A DNA stretch of 64,000 nt from Xestospongia muta (lineage: Eukaryota; Porifera; Demospongiae; Haplosclerida; Petrosiidae): NCBI GenBank assembly GCA_963693285.1, contig OY848919.1, positions 4,994,436 to 5,058,435 on the forward strand, written 5' to 3'. A model generated the notes under the pieces. That model saw only the letters and a program-made list of their open reading frames with translations, made no database searches and was not told where the DNA came from. A program made the position numbers and the translations under genes. Numbering within the stretch: the first letter of the stretch is position 1; each line of letters begins with the position of its first letter. This document shows, one piece after another, positions 45,971-58,288 of the stretch.

Positions 45971-47242
45971 ACCAGATGCCCTTTCGCTATTAATCTAACT
46001 TAGCGACAACAAATTTTGAAACCCCTTTTAGTGTTTTTAGGCATGTAGACTTTGCTTTGGCACACCTTTTACACTTAACCATTGCTTCATCAACAGACAG
46101 CTCTTGTCAGGTATGATAGCATGCAACAAAATTCCTATTAAATAAGGACATTTAAACAGTGACTGGATCTAACGAGTAGGTCTGGCACTGGTTGGTATCC
46201 TTGTATTATCTACTAAATGAAATAATTAAGTGAGTGGACAACAGGAGACGTGTATAGATACGTAACCAGAGGGGAGATCCATGCGTACTTCTGGTACACT
46301 CCTTGTATTAGTACAGTCAATGTGTTGTGTCTAGTTTTCAATTATGCACAATAAAACTGATAACGAAGCTATTATAGTAAACTGTAATTATGCTAAATCA
46401 ATACCACAATGCTTCATCTTTCAATATGTAACTGAATTGCTGGACTGTATGACTTGCCAGTCTGGCATGGCTGACCCTTCACTAAAACAGAGGAAGGGTC
46501 TGGGGACAAGTGCATATAGGACTCATATATCCTACAAAATCTTGCAAGCTACAAAACATCTCATGCACTTACGAACTCCTTCATCTATTCAACTAACTGC
46601 ATTGCCTTTAATGACTAACTGTATTACCTGACAATTCTAGTATTGTCAAGTCATTCAATATGTAGTGTATACTCATTGTAATTTAGTGTCCATGAAAGGA
46701 GCTAGGCACTAACTACCATACAACAAGGATGGAGTATCTATGAATTGAAAGGAGTGGTTGGTTCTGACATCTCCTTTATATTATAAGATTAAAAGATCAT
46801 ATTATATATTTTACATTAACAATTTGTTCCTTTAATTGACTGAATAGCTCAACAAATTGTTTCATTCGCAGAAACAGCGCAATATGTATATTCTCATAAT
46901 TATGAAGAAAATATATTATATATAATTATATATTATTGCTCCAAATATATTGTTATTAAATACATTAATTAATTTGTTACTGCACACTTAGCACCTTCAC
47001 TATATTCTGATAGATTTTCCTTTAATTATTATAATGATTGAAACAGTCAAATCATAAATTAAAGTAGAGCAGGACATACAATCAAATCTATTATTAAACG
47101 ATTTAGTGTGAAAATATCTTACTATCAACATCTGTATACAAAATTATTGTATATATATCAATAATCTAACTAAACTAAATAGTTGCAAGTTTTGATTTGT
47201 TACTCTGTATCAAAGTTGCCATTTATCACCTTGCTGCCATTA
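45971..47242. other. AT-rich spacer
   Basis: No supported gene. It includes the dispersed repeat copy at 46665-46755 and very AT-rich blocks at 46880-46970. A 95-codon open frame at 46344-46631 has no recognisable motif and AT-rich-background composition. Confidence 0.5.
46665..46755 (+). repeat. Dispersed repeat, copy 2
   Basis: Partner of 43975-44065 ('GTATACTCATTGTAATTTAGT', then 'GAGCTAGGCACTAA', 'GGATGGAGTATCTATGAA'). Confidence 0.65.
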
Positions 47243-48199
47243 CTAATGGTCTAAAGTAGTCTCACCACCTTTGCTGTACTCATTTGAGAAACTCAGGAAT
47301 TGTCGACTCAAGTCATCAATTGCACTTTCATCAAGGTTGGTGACATCTTTACGTATAATATCAATCTGGCAGTCATTTGTCTGGCAATCTTGGGGTTTGA
47401 GATAGTAATTGTAGACTTTGTCTTTTTCATGAACATTGAAGAAAATAGTGATTGGGTATTGAACACCGGCAACACGAAATAAAGATATTGCAGTTTTGAC
47501 AGCAGGTGTTTCTTTCCATTCTTCCTATGTAAAGAATTAAAATATCAAATTTGCGAATAAAATTTCTTCAGATGGTGTCACTAATTTATAAGATGCAAAG
47601 ACACAATAGATAATATAAAATACAATTTTATTGTTATTATACAGATAATGTTTTGATCAAATATTAACTTCATACTACATGCATGTAGGACAGATTAATA
47701 TCAGACACTTACTTCAGTTAAAGGCACAAGCCTTGGATTTTCTCCTGGAACAAGACAGATGTATCGTGCTCCATTTTTATCATTGTTCTTCAAGCGGAAT
47801 GTATCACAAAAAGCATCAGCACATTCACTAATAAATTGACCTATATGTAAAAAATAACAACTCTGGATTAATATATGATTCTTGATCACCAAATGGTGGA
47901 AGAGTCCCAATAACTGGCTTCATGAGTATATCATCATTGACATAAAGATATCTTGTGTTATGATAGTAAGACTGTTTAAGAAAAAAGATACACAATAATA
48001 ACGCTATGTGTATAAATATATATATAACATGGAGAATGAATGATTTATTGATGTCTTGTAATATTATCAACTTACAAGAACCATTGACATTGTACACCTT
48101 GATTAGTAGTGTCAAGCAGTAAAGTCTCTGCAATATCTAAAAAAACATGCCTGCAGCTATTTAAATAGTCTTTGCTATTAATAGGAAGATTATCAGAAG
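47243..48199 (-). CDS. Unrecognised Cys-containing protein, 5'-incomplete, four exons
   Basis: Exons 48076-48199, 47890-47951, 47713-47840 and 47243-47524 have matching phases throughout and give about 198 codons ending in TAG. Intron 47841-47889 is only 49 nt. Visible sequence: 'DNLPINSKDYLNSCRHVF', 'AETLLLDTTNQGVQCQWF', 'ILMKPVIGTLPPFGQFISEC', 'ADAFCDTFRLKNNDKNGARY', 'CLVPGENPRLVPLTEEEW' and a C-terminal segment with 'QDCQTNDCQIDI'. Seven or eight cysteines, no membrane segment and mixed charged surface-type residues suggest a folded, possibly secreted or enzyme-like domain. I do not recognise the family. The first exon and start were not found; the acceptor at 47951 (CACAAG) is weak and is chosen because it alone keeps the frame. 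No expression signals were identified. Confidence 0.6.
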
Positions 48200-49720
48200 C
48201 TATAATTGAATTTGTTAGTCAAATTGCATTGTTATTGTACAAACAATAAAGTTAATTTAAGTGTTATTGTACAATTCAATAAAATTAATCAAAGTATTAA
48301 TGTACAAACATTAAAGTAAGTTGAAGTGTTGTTGTACAAACATTAAAGTTAGTCAATGTGTTATTGTACAAGCATTTAATTTAGCACTTAGTCACAATAA
48401 GGATGAAGTAACTTTGAGCAATAATTGTGTACACTTCCAACACTTTCATGTGCAACAGTCTCCATTATCCTTAACTCAACAAGACCTAATCCTGTGGCAG
48501 TTTATACCATGTATCTACAACTTAGTTTACATCCTTGAGCCATATAAAGAAAACAAGACTAGGAATGAAACGTTTTAATCAAGAAAACCACCAAATTGAT
48601 AACAAATATTAATAAACATGATGTTGCTATTGTTGATAATTTCAACCAAATATTAATACTAGATTTAACAAAAATCTATATGCAAATTTCAAAATAGAAG
48701 TGTGTCAGGGAGTTTATATGAACCAATCATTAGTATATGCAAGTAAATATAAAAAATGAAGTAAATGTAGGGAAGACTAATATTAGTCCAATACAGGATG
48801 ATTGGAAGATGGCTCAGCTATTTAAGTGTCTTGTTTATATAATCAAACCTTTTAAACTTATGTTACTGACCCTCATCTTTGAAAGACAATTTCCATTAAT
48901 TTGATCTATAATATTATTAGTAAGAATTTAGCATAAATTCTTTGAACACCTCTGAAAAAGATTATGGAAAATGAAGACTGTAAATTCATTAACAGAATGT
49001 ATGAGTGAGTGGTTTAATATGATTGCATATTTAGACACTTCATTCAATTTGACTAATCCACTCAGTTATAGCTGCTATTATTGAGACACACCCATTTTAA
49101 TTTGTGACAAAAGAATGAGTACTCCACAGTTATGTCCTTCAAGGTATTGCCACTGTACTGTCTGTTATTGTTATCCTTTTTTGATCAAAATGTAAGCTAA
49201 ATCAGCTATTTCACAATATCCTGTGACAATAACTTCTTTATCATTCTATATTCAATACATCTACATTTCTTTTATAAGCAACATGGCATTCTAAAGAATC
49301 TTTAAGGAATGTTGAAACATTTCTTGTGTTTCTTTATTACTTGTATCTTGATTTACCACATTAAGAGAAGAGAAAACTACTTCATTAATTCAAGAGATGA
49401 ATTTCCTGCTGTGATCTTTGTAGCTTGTCTCTTTGGTTCTAAATTTCTCTTGAATTTCTGCATTACCGCATACTCCACTGTCATTGGCATTGGGAGCAGA
49501 CAGATTCATGATAACACATGGAAGTTTCCCTTAACAATCTTAATCTTATAAAGTATATTACCTCATTCTCTCAGACAATACTTTGCTCTACCAATGGAAT
49601 GAAGAATAGAAGTGGACATGATTTTAATAATCATTTATTTGAGAACTTTTATAGTTTCTCATCCAAAAATTGAAAATTTTTCTATTTTTGAAAAGTTAAA
49701 TGTAACAATGTAGTCAAAAC
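48200..49720. other. AT-rich spacer, upstream of the unknown gene
   Basis: Holds repeated 'TATTGTACAA.CATTAAAGTTA' words at 48235-48375 (four degenerate copies, ~45-50 bp apart) and a short A-box-like 'GATGGCTCAGCTATTTAAG' at 48807. A frame at 49309-49551 (plus) and one on the opposite strand over 49390-49540 look weakly protein-like, but neither has start, splice or family support. Confidence 0.4.
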
Positions 49721-49877
49721 AATTAACAATTATCATTGTTGTAGCAGATTGTAATAATAGACAATCAATAATGATTAAATAATTAAAATAATTATTAATG
49801 AATTACACATTCAGGTAGCATGATTTTAATGCACACGACAAGGTAGAAACTATAACAAAGACATATTTACATAAAGG

Positions 49878-52800
49878 TCAAAGTTCATCTTCCTCAAGTA
49901 AAAATGTTGTTAGTGTACTATTATCAGAAATATTAGTTTTTGATTTGTTATTACCACTATATCTTGATCTAGTGGTGGTAGTTGATACAGGATTGATGGA
50001 GATATGATGAATCATTTCTTGATAATGTGTGGTAAGAGGCTCTATTTCTGCTAGAAGAATATCAGATTGAACATCTGTGACATGAAGTTCATCATATTCA
50101 TCTGGATTCGTAACACGATCAGCAAATGTTTCATTATCATCAAGAGACAAAATGTATTCTTCAGTAACCTCAGCCGGTTTTTGTTTAATGGGTCTACAAT
50201 AGAAGCACCAACTTGCAATTTTTTTGATGACCCAGAAAATGCAATATATGAAAACAATGCCTTGTGGCAAGTAGATTAAAAAAAGATTTATATAACCATA
50301 ATCAGAAAACGAACTGATGCCACTCATCACTGCCAAGATTAAAAAAATTAAAAATTCTGAGAAGTTGTGTACATTCTTACGATAAGGTCTAAATATTATA
50401 ATACTACCACCTGCCATAGCACATAAAGATGTTTGTATGCTTAGAATAATATAATACTTCTCAATTGGAATGTAATAAAGACAAATTATAATGATCCTCA
50501 ATAACAGATAGAGTCCAGCAAAATAACGATAATCATTTGTACTATCACATCCATTCTTAAAGGCTCCAGTATAGTCATCAACAAGAGTGATAACAAATTG
50601 TGAACGTTTCAGTCTACACCAGTCTAGGATCTTATGAAACCACTTGAATGGATGAAGTAAAAGATAGACTGTTGGTATGAACACAACAACAATCAAGATG
50701 ATTATGGCTAAGATACCTAGAAATGCATGAGGATAACCAAAATAATTCAATGTACCATCATAGTAAAATGCTATCCCAGTTTCATATTCATTAGTAAGAC
50801 TGTACCACTTTGTGTAGTGGAGGAGTTTAAGAGAAGTAGCAGCAAACTGAGTGAAACATAACACATATATTGAGGATATAGAATGAGTGAAGGAAGGTTG
50901 AATGTTAGTCATACGCCAGAAACGTGCTAGGAAGCGATGAAGAGGTCGAGTTATACTGACTACACACTTGAAGCCTTTGTTGTACATTGTAATCCAGCCA
51001 TACAGAAATAAAAGAAGTAGAAATGGATAGGTTGCTATGACATACCAGAAGGCAATGGCTCCTAGTGATCCCATAGTAGGTGTAATACAAATATATGGTA
51101 CAAAATCAATGAAATTAAGATTCCACATGCTTTGTGGAATATTAATTATCTTAATAACTAAGTCATCATCATCAAAGTAATCTTCATTAAAAAAAAACAA
51201 GTATCCTATTGTAGTAAGAGATATAGACAAAATTTGACAATAGAAGACATATCCATTAAATGAGCCATTTGTTAGTTTTATATTGAGAACTATCAAGACA
51301 CTGACTATCAAAGTTAAAAGTAGCATTTCAATGGTAAAAAATAATAGCAAATCATGTTGATATACGTGATAATATTCCCATTCAGTTGAATGACTTGTAC
51401 ATAAAAGAAATGGTGAGTTAATAGGAACACAATTATTAGTTTTACAAGCACCATTAAGCCTTCCCATATAAGTAAACTCTTTATCATTTACTATATATTT
51501 TACAATGGATATGTAATTATAATAATAGTCATGATAAGAATGATGATATTGCCTTGATGGTGGACATCTTCCAATCACTGGCTGTGAATTGTAGTTAGAC
51601 AGACAATACCCTAATGTACTACTATATTTTGAAGCAATAGTACATTTGTCGTTTGGTAAACATTTTTTGGAACAGCATAATCCAGGTATGGTCATTACAC
51701 AAGCATACACATAGAAATACTTATTAACAGAATATAAATATTGGTGTTCAATCTCATTTAGTTGAAAGGGCCATGTACAGTTGTCAATTGATATTTTATA
51801 ATTAGCTTCAAGAGGCTCTCCATCCAATGTAGTAACATGCAAGTAAGCAGAGGAATCAGCATCTGTACAATTTTTGTAATGACATAACTGATAAACAATT
51901 GGTTCACTACTTATTGTACAATTGACATACCTATATTTATAAGCGTGGTTAAATATGGAGTATACACACATTTGCAGTTTTTCAGTAGCTAAGTAGCCAG
52001 TTCCATCATATCCAATCATCGCCAACCTTGCACCTGGTTGAATGTTAAAACGTTCATTTCTGTTAAGAAAAGCCAGTCCAGATTGTATGCTAGTTGCACA
52101 GTTATCTGATGTATAGTTCCAGTTATTCCAACATAATGTTCTCTTAATACTAAATAGTGTAATGTCAGAAGTGTTTGGTAGTAGTGGCCACCAACATGAT
52201 GACAATGAGGTAGCATATATAGCATTTGTCTTTTTATATATAAAAATCATTGGGGCATATATTTTATTGGAAGAAAAACTCAATTCAATTATCCAATTAT
52301 CAGGGTGAACATTTGAGATATAATACCTGACAAAACAACAACTTAATTGAATATGACAAGTTCTTTGTGTGTTACAGAGTCCAGTGTATATAGCTCCTCC
52401 TTTAAAAGTGGCTGTATTGTTAATAAATGTTAACTTAGTCTCATTATAAAGCACAATATAACTACACTCATATAAAGCAATAGCTCCACCATATGATCCA
52501 CTGTTACCAATAAAGCTTATTTCAGTACCAGGATTTATTGCAATTATACTTCCATGTACTTCAATAGCAGATGCTCTATTATCACTGAATATATTGATAC
52601 TATTAAATGATATAGGTACATTTCTGGAATATAGTGTATCTGAACAAGAAAAGCTGTACACACCATTTATATTATCACAAACAGGTTCATTACTTCTAAA
52701 AATACATTTTGATAGTTTGATGGTATCTAAATGCTGACTAAAATCAATTCCATTGGTAAAGTAACATGCTGAACCTTGATATGCAATGTTACTAACAAAG

Positions 52801-54022
52801 ACTATGTTGCTAAGATGAAGATTGAATATTGAACCAGTCTCTATCGTTAATCCACCACCAATAATACCAGTATTATTTGATATGTTACAAGATGTTATTT
52901 CAATCACATTTACTAACTGTTTAATGACTGTACTGTACATTGAAGCATGTACTATTTTGACTCCACCTCCTCCTCTGTCTGCATTTAAACCAACATCAAA
53001 TTAAATATGGTAGGATTACTATTATTTGTAACAGTCATATGACTCATGTTAATACTGTTATTATAAACATTGTCATAGTAACCTATGTATAATCCACCTC
53101 CATGATCAGCCTGGTTATCTTGTAATAAGTTGTAGTACATGATAATCTTGTTATTACTGGCATGACCTTTAAAGATAACTGACACTCCTCCTCCTCTACC
53201 AAACATATAGCTATCTCTTCCTTGATTACTTAGCTTATTATAATGAGATAACAAAGACTTTCCTTTTGCCATATTAGAAGTAAAATTACAATTGATAATG
53301 TTATATAAACTATCATTGTTATCATCTACTGGTGAATTACCCTCTTCAAGACAATCCCACTCATTCTCTGGATCACAGTATGACCATTCTATTTGTAACC
53401 CACCTCCTCCATATGATATTTCAAGTCCATTCTTCATGAATACACATCCAGATATTGTTACATTACCTACTGTGTTGTACATAGTAAGACCAGTACCATT
53501 AGATGACTCAATAACTATATCTATTATAAGTACATTTTGACAACATAGCATGTACACTGCCACTTGGAATGTCAATAGCGCAAATGATTGTGAAGACACA
53601 TTCATACTAGTACTGACCTGAACACCTCCACAACCATGGAGGGTGAGGGACTGGAGAATAATATCATCAGACCACAAGAATGACAGACCAGTAAATGAAC
53701 TACATTTAATAACTACTTTCTGTTGCTCACCTGGACTGTCTGTTACATTACCAATAATTGCCAATTGAGATTTGTCTCTCAGTTGTGTCTCTTGTCCATA
53801 TTCCAATGTGTAGATACCAGGAGTAATGTAGATGACAGTGGAGTTATGTTGCAGTCCTTTCAATGCTAGGTTAATGGTAGCACAAGGTGTGTGTTGTCCA
53901 CTAGTCCAACAAGTGGTATCATTGATTCCAGCAGTAGTACTAACATAGATCTTATGTTCCCAGTTGAGGGAAAGAACAACTTGAGATAATAGAATATTGA
54001 AAAAAATGATCAAAAAGAACAT
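49878..54022 (-). pseudogene. Beta-helix / multi-pass membrane surface protein, paralogue 1 (5-bp frameshift)
   Basis: Two frames, 54022-52985 and 52940-49878, together equal the 1386-aa protein at 58289-62449. They are split by a 5-bp TAAAT-type insertion near 53000 (a tandem copy of the adjacent bases), which creates a stop. Without it the product would be ~1379 aa. Order: signal peptide ('MFFLIIFFNILLSQVVLS'), 'INDTTCWTSGQHTPCATIN', an extracellular right-handed beta-helix with Gly-Gly-Gly-(Leu/Val/Ala) rungs, a Cys-rich stretch, then about eight membrane segments ('NIKLTNGSFNGYVFYCQIL', 'ICITPTMGSLGAIAFWYV') and an acidic cytosolic tail. The start is placed after a 65-nt 5'-UTR intron (54028-54092) shared with paralogue 2. 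Whether it is a dead gene or an assembly error needs reads; the rest shows no decay. Confidence 0.82.
53160..54022 (-). other. Signal peptide and first beta-helix rungs of paralogue 1
   Basis: This segment holds the secretion signal and the conserved rung motifs 'GTGLTMYNTVGNVTISGC' and 'GGGGLQIEWSYCDPENEWDC'. Sequence differences from paralogue 2 cluster here and in the Cys-rich middle, whereas the membrane region is highly conserved. Confidence 0.65.
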
Positions 54023-54027
54023 AATGA

Positions 54028-54092
54028 CTGGTGTCCTTAACAAGTAATAGAGTACAAACAATAATTTAAATCATAAAGACTGCTTAGCTTAC
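54028..54092 (-). other. Predicted 65-nt 5'-UTR intron of paralogue 1
   Basis: Donor 'ACT|GTAAGC' and acceptor 'GACACCAG|TCATTATG' on the minus strand, matching position and size of the intron at 62455-62518 in paralogue 2. Confidence 0.6.
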
Positions 54093-54474
54093 AGTTTCCT
54101 TGCAACACTTGCAGCTAGCTGTTACTTGTCTACTGTATACAGTGGTGATCACATTGAATAATTCACAATAAGTTTGTGTATGTTCAGAATGATGCAATAA
54201 CCTTCTCAGTGTACACATTGATTTGTTGATTAACCAATATGTGGTTACACAGGTTACATATAGCAAATTTATTTTGCTAAAAATGTAAGCATAACACTGT
54301 TTTTATTATTAATGTAATACTGTACAATCAGTGAATGTCATAATACATTAGTAATTATGTTCATAGTGTATTAGTAATCAAAACAATTTTGTTACGTTTA
54401 TCTTTGTGAATGTAAATGTTCTTCCATCTTATTCATCTTAAGGGTCTTCTCCTTGTTCTCAGAAACATGTGCTA

Positions 54475-55060
54475 GGTCACATAATAAATCATACTATATA
54501 TTATATAAACCATAGCTCTGAAGTATATTAATCTATCGTTTCCTTGATTACCAAGGGCAATGTCGTTTGGCACCTCAAATTCACCCTTGCTATGATCACG
54601 CAAATATCTTTAAGCCAAACAGCAATACCCTTCTACATCATAAGGGATATATTTGTTAAATACATTTCAAACTATAGTTCATATATTACATATATACATT
54701 ACTCTAAAAACTGATTAGTTGATTTTAATACATGGTTATACAAGATACTTATAGGAATATGTTTAATATAAAAACTATATAAACATCATACTGTTTAGAT
54801 TACTAATATATGATCAAATTGACTCTTGATATAGCTAATGGTTAGAACTAATGACGATTTCTTTGTCATAGAAAATGTAGGTGCTTATATTACTGTGAAT
54901 TTAGTAATTTACATATACACTTCAACCAGTCATTATATTAATCTTAAAGGTATTGTACAAGGTCTAGGATATAATTGATAAAACTAGCAATACCATTCCA
55001 CTACCATAATCCTTTTGGGAAAAGATGTATTTCTCAAATGTGATAACAAACAGCATGTAT
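54475..55060 (+). repeat. Spacer direct repeat, copy 1
   Basis: Matches 56365-56912 in the same orientation over more than 500 bp ('CATAATAAATCATACTATAT', 'TTAATCTATCGTTTCCTTG', 'GCTAATGGTTAGAACTAATG', 'ACTAGCAATACCATTCCAC'), with small indels. Confidence 0.88.
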
Positions 55061-56364
55061 TTTCGACATTACTGTTTTTATTACATATATACCATAAATA
55101 CCAATTATAGTTTTAAAGAGGTGAAGCTATGTTAAGTTGTTTTAACCAAATCATAACCATATTTGGTTTACATGCATTCACACACAAACTACCAACAAAA
55201 ATAATTATAGTTATATTGATTCTAACCATTAGCTACATAAACAGTAGTATATTAGTAATCAAAACAGTAGTATGTTTACTTTTTGCATCAAAATAAATTG
55301 CTACATGCAACCTGTATAAGCACATATATAGTGATTAAGTTAACCAATCAATTTTAAAGGTGAATTGACTTCTCATGTATGGCATCAATATTAGAGACTA
55401 AGACCATTAGCATTATATATATTGTAGTATGTATTGATACTTAAATAGTTTGCTAAAACAAGAACACATGCAATAAATATAATGCTATATAAAGAGAAGT
55501 GGAAGAAGGAAAGGAAGTCAAGATCATTTCCAAGATAATTATACCGTTTTTTGATATGCCTAAATACATGCAACTTTCCTTTTAGTTTCTGACTAGTTTT
55601 ACTCTTCATCAAAGAGTGACAATAAAAATGGAAACACTTGCTTAAACAGACTTACATTGATTAATTTTCTAGATTAATTTTTGTATATTTATTTCTGGAT
55701 TCATTTGTTTATATAATTTTCTTACTAATAATAAAAAAGACATAGCCATAATCCTGTAATCTGATTGGCCATCTTTTTTAGCTATGAGTCAGTGTCAAAA
55801 ATCTGTAAGACAGTGACTGACATTAACACCTAACACATCCTGACAGTAAACATAAACTGTCTGCTAGTAACATCTTAATTGTAAGTGTTAGTTCTTGTTA
55901 GTGAGTAATCTGTCAGGATAAGAACAGGATTATCGTAGTTGGACAGGAAGTAAATAGGTTCATCGAATTTTCCTTAGGAAGTAGAACAGGAAGGAAGAGG
56001 ACAGAAAGTGTAGAGGTTCGTCTGATTTTTGTAGGAAGTAAAACAGAAAGAGCAGAAGACAAGAGGAAGTGGAGAGGAAGGAAGTTGATTGGACAGGAAA
56101 AGAAACCACGCCCCTGAACACACCCTTTTCGCTGTAGTATGCCATATACCTATAACACATCATTTTCTTTTAATCCAACACTCAAACATGCTATGAGTCT
56201 ATGAAGTAGTTTTATGAGATTAATGTTAGGAATCAGAGTCAACTCCAATTTTGCTTAACAATAGCTATTTTCGTTGACTTTGTAAAAGACATTTGAGGCA
56301 TTTCTTCTGAGGTTGGTCAGGAGGTTAATCCATGTTATTCACTTTAAACTTCAAGAACATATAA
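55061..56364. other. Spacer between the two direct repeats
   Basis: AT-rich with no supported gene. A 'GAAGTxxAxAGGAAG' purine-rich block at 55925-56110 has several degenerate AGGAAGT units. Bases 56270-56320 resemble 63545-63595 ('AGACATT.GAGGC.TTTCT', then 'GGTCAGGA'). Confidence 0.5.
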
Positions 56365-56912
56365 TTGGTCGCATAATAAATCATACTATATATTATATAA
56401 ACCATAGTTCTGAAGTATATTAATCTATCGTTTCCTTGTTTGCCAAGGGCAATGTTGTTTGGTACCTCAAATTTACCATTGTTATGATCAGGAAAATATC
56501 TTCGAGCCAAACTGCACTGCCCTTCCCATATGTTAAAGGATATATTGTTGAATACATTACAAAGCTCTAGTTTATATATTATATTATACCTTGCTGTTGG
56601 TTATACAAGGTACTTATAGGAATATGTTTAATACAAAAACTAAACATCATACTGTTTAGATTACTAATATATGATGAAATTGACTCTTTATGCAGCTAAT
56701 GGTTAGAACTAATGACGATTTCTTTTTCATAGAAAATGTAGGTGCTTGTGTCACTATGAATTTACATATACACTTCAATCAGCCATCACATTAATCTTAA
56801 AGGTATTGTACAAGGATATAACTGATAAAACTAGCAATACCATTCCACTACCATAATCCTTTTGTGGAAAAGATTTATTTCTCAAATATAATATCAAAGA
56901 GCATGTATTTGG
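56365..56912 (+). repeat. Spacer direct repeat, copy 2
   Basis: Second copy of 54475-55060. Both contain the same short frame remnants and AT-rich tail. Confidence 0.88.
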
Positions 56913-58288
56913 CAAGTCCAACCTTCAGATATGGCCACTTGGACAGTCTGAACTTTGGATCAAATAGATTTACTTTAACACTTTATGTTTAGGCTAGGGT
57001 TTAGGTGGAGGTTCAATATTAATTAAACATGCCTGTCCCCTGTAAGGTGCTGTTTGTAATACATGGGATTCTGTCAGTGCTCTCTTATACTGCAATGCAA
57101 CTGTTTCCTATCCCCAACATTAAACCTTCTTAAGCCCCAACACATTGCTGTTCCTTTGTATTAATATTTACAGAAAAAGTTAAGAAATGTAAATTAACAG
57201 CTGAATTATTGATGAGACATACATATCATGTGCTGATTTAATACACACATGTGGTAAAATAACATATCCACCTATGTTAACAAATACATGTGCTCTTGTT
57301 TTAAGTTAATCAGCACTAGTAAGTGTGCTAAACTAGCATAGCATTGTGTTAAAATAGTTATTCAGCACATTTTGTGCTATTATATATTAACAAATTATAT
57401 CAAACTACACCTTTTTGTGTTAGTGAGTCTCTGCGATTTTAAACGAATCAACTTGACAGTGACAGACAACAGAGGCACTTTGCTGAGATGCTGAGTCATC
57501 AAACAACAGTTTGTAATGTGCATCACGTGTTCCATCAATAATTTGATCACACCTTGTCCAATCTCAAATATACATATTACATGCACTCTGCGGTATAGAT
57601 TTACACTGGGCCCCGCAGCGAGGTTAAGTACTTTAGTGCATTTTTATTTACATGATACTGTAATTGTTCAGGAACATACTCGAATTAGTCGATTTATTAA
57701 TTTTAATAATAATAATAATATTTATTATTATTAAATTTACTATAAAAGAAATGACAATAATATGTATAAACCTTGACAATAATAAGCTGCAGATTCCCAG
57801 AAACTTTCATTTCGTAAGTAATTTCGAATTATATATAAGGAATTTGTGTAGTCGTGTGGTCTGTTCCTAAGCAGTCTTAAATGTTTTCTCTCGTCCTAAA
57901 ACTATTGTGAAACTCCATACAATTTTGTGTTATTGGGGGAGAAATAGAAGAACAATTTGGCTGTTTAGCGTATTTCTAGTTCTAACACTTTCTGTAGTTA
58001 TTTCAAGTCTTGAAAGCTGTGACAGACTCAATAATGAAAGGTAATTGCTTATATTTACCTGGCTATAGGGATGGGTCAAAGAATGTTCAAAGTTTTCCAT
58101 TAAGTCCAATACTTGCAGCTAATCAATTAACAATTATAATTGTTGTAGAAATTTGTAATAATTCACAATCAATTAAGAAACAAAATAATTAATAAATTGC
58201 ACACTCAAATAGCATTTTTAACACACTGAATAATAATGTTTATACTCAAAGTAGAAATAATAACAAAGTCTTATTTATAATAAAAAGT
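56913..58288. other. Spacer and 3' flank of beta-helix paralogue 2
   Basis: No gene supported. 58115-58190 matches 49720-49795 ('CAATTAACAATTAT.ATTGTTGTAG'), so the tandem gene duplication includes the 3' flank. AAT trinucleotide run at 57706-57735. Confidence 0.55.

Noticed and set aside
46344..46631. 95-codon frame
   Set aside because: No motif, and composition like the surrounding spacer.
49309..49551. 80-codon plus-strand frame, with a protein-like frame opposite
   Set aside because: No splice, start or family support, and the two strands compete; left as unassigned spacer.
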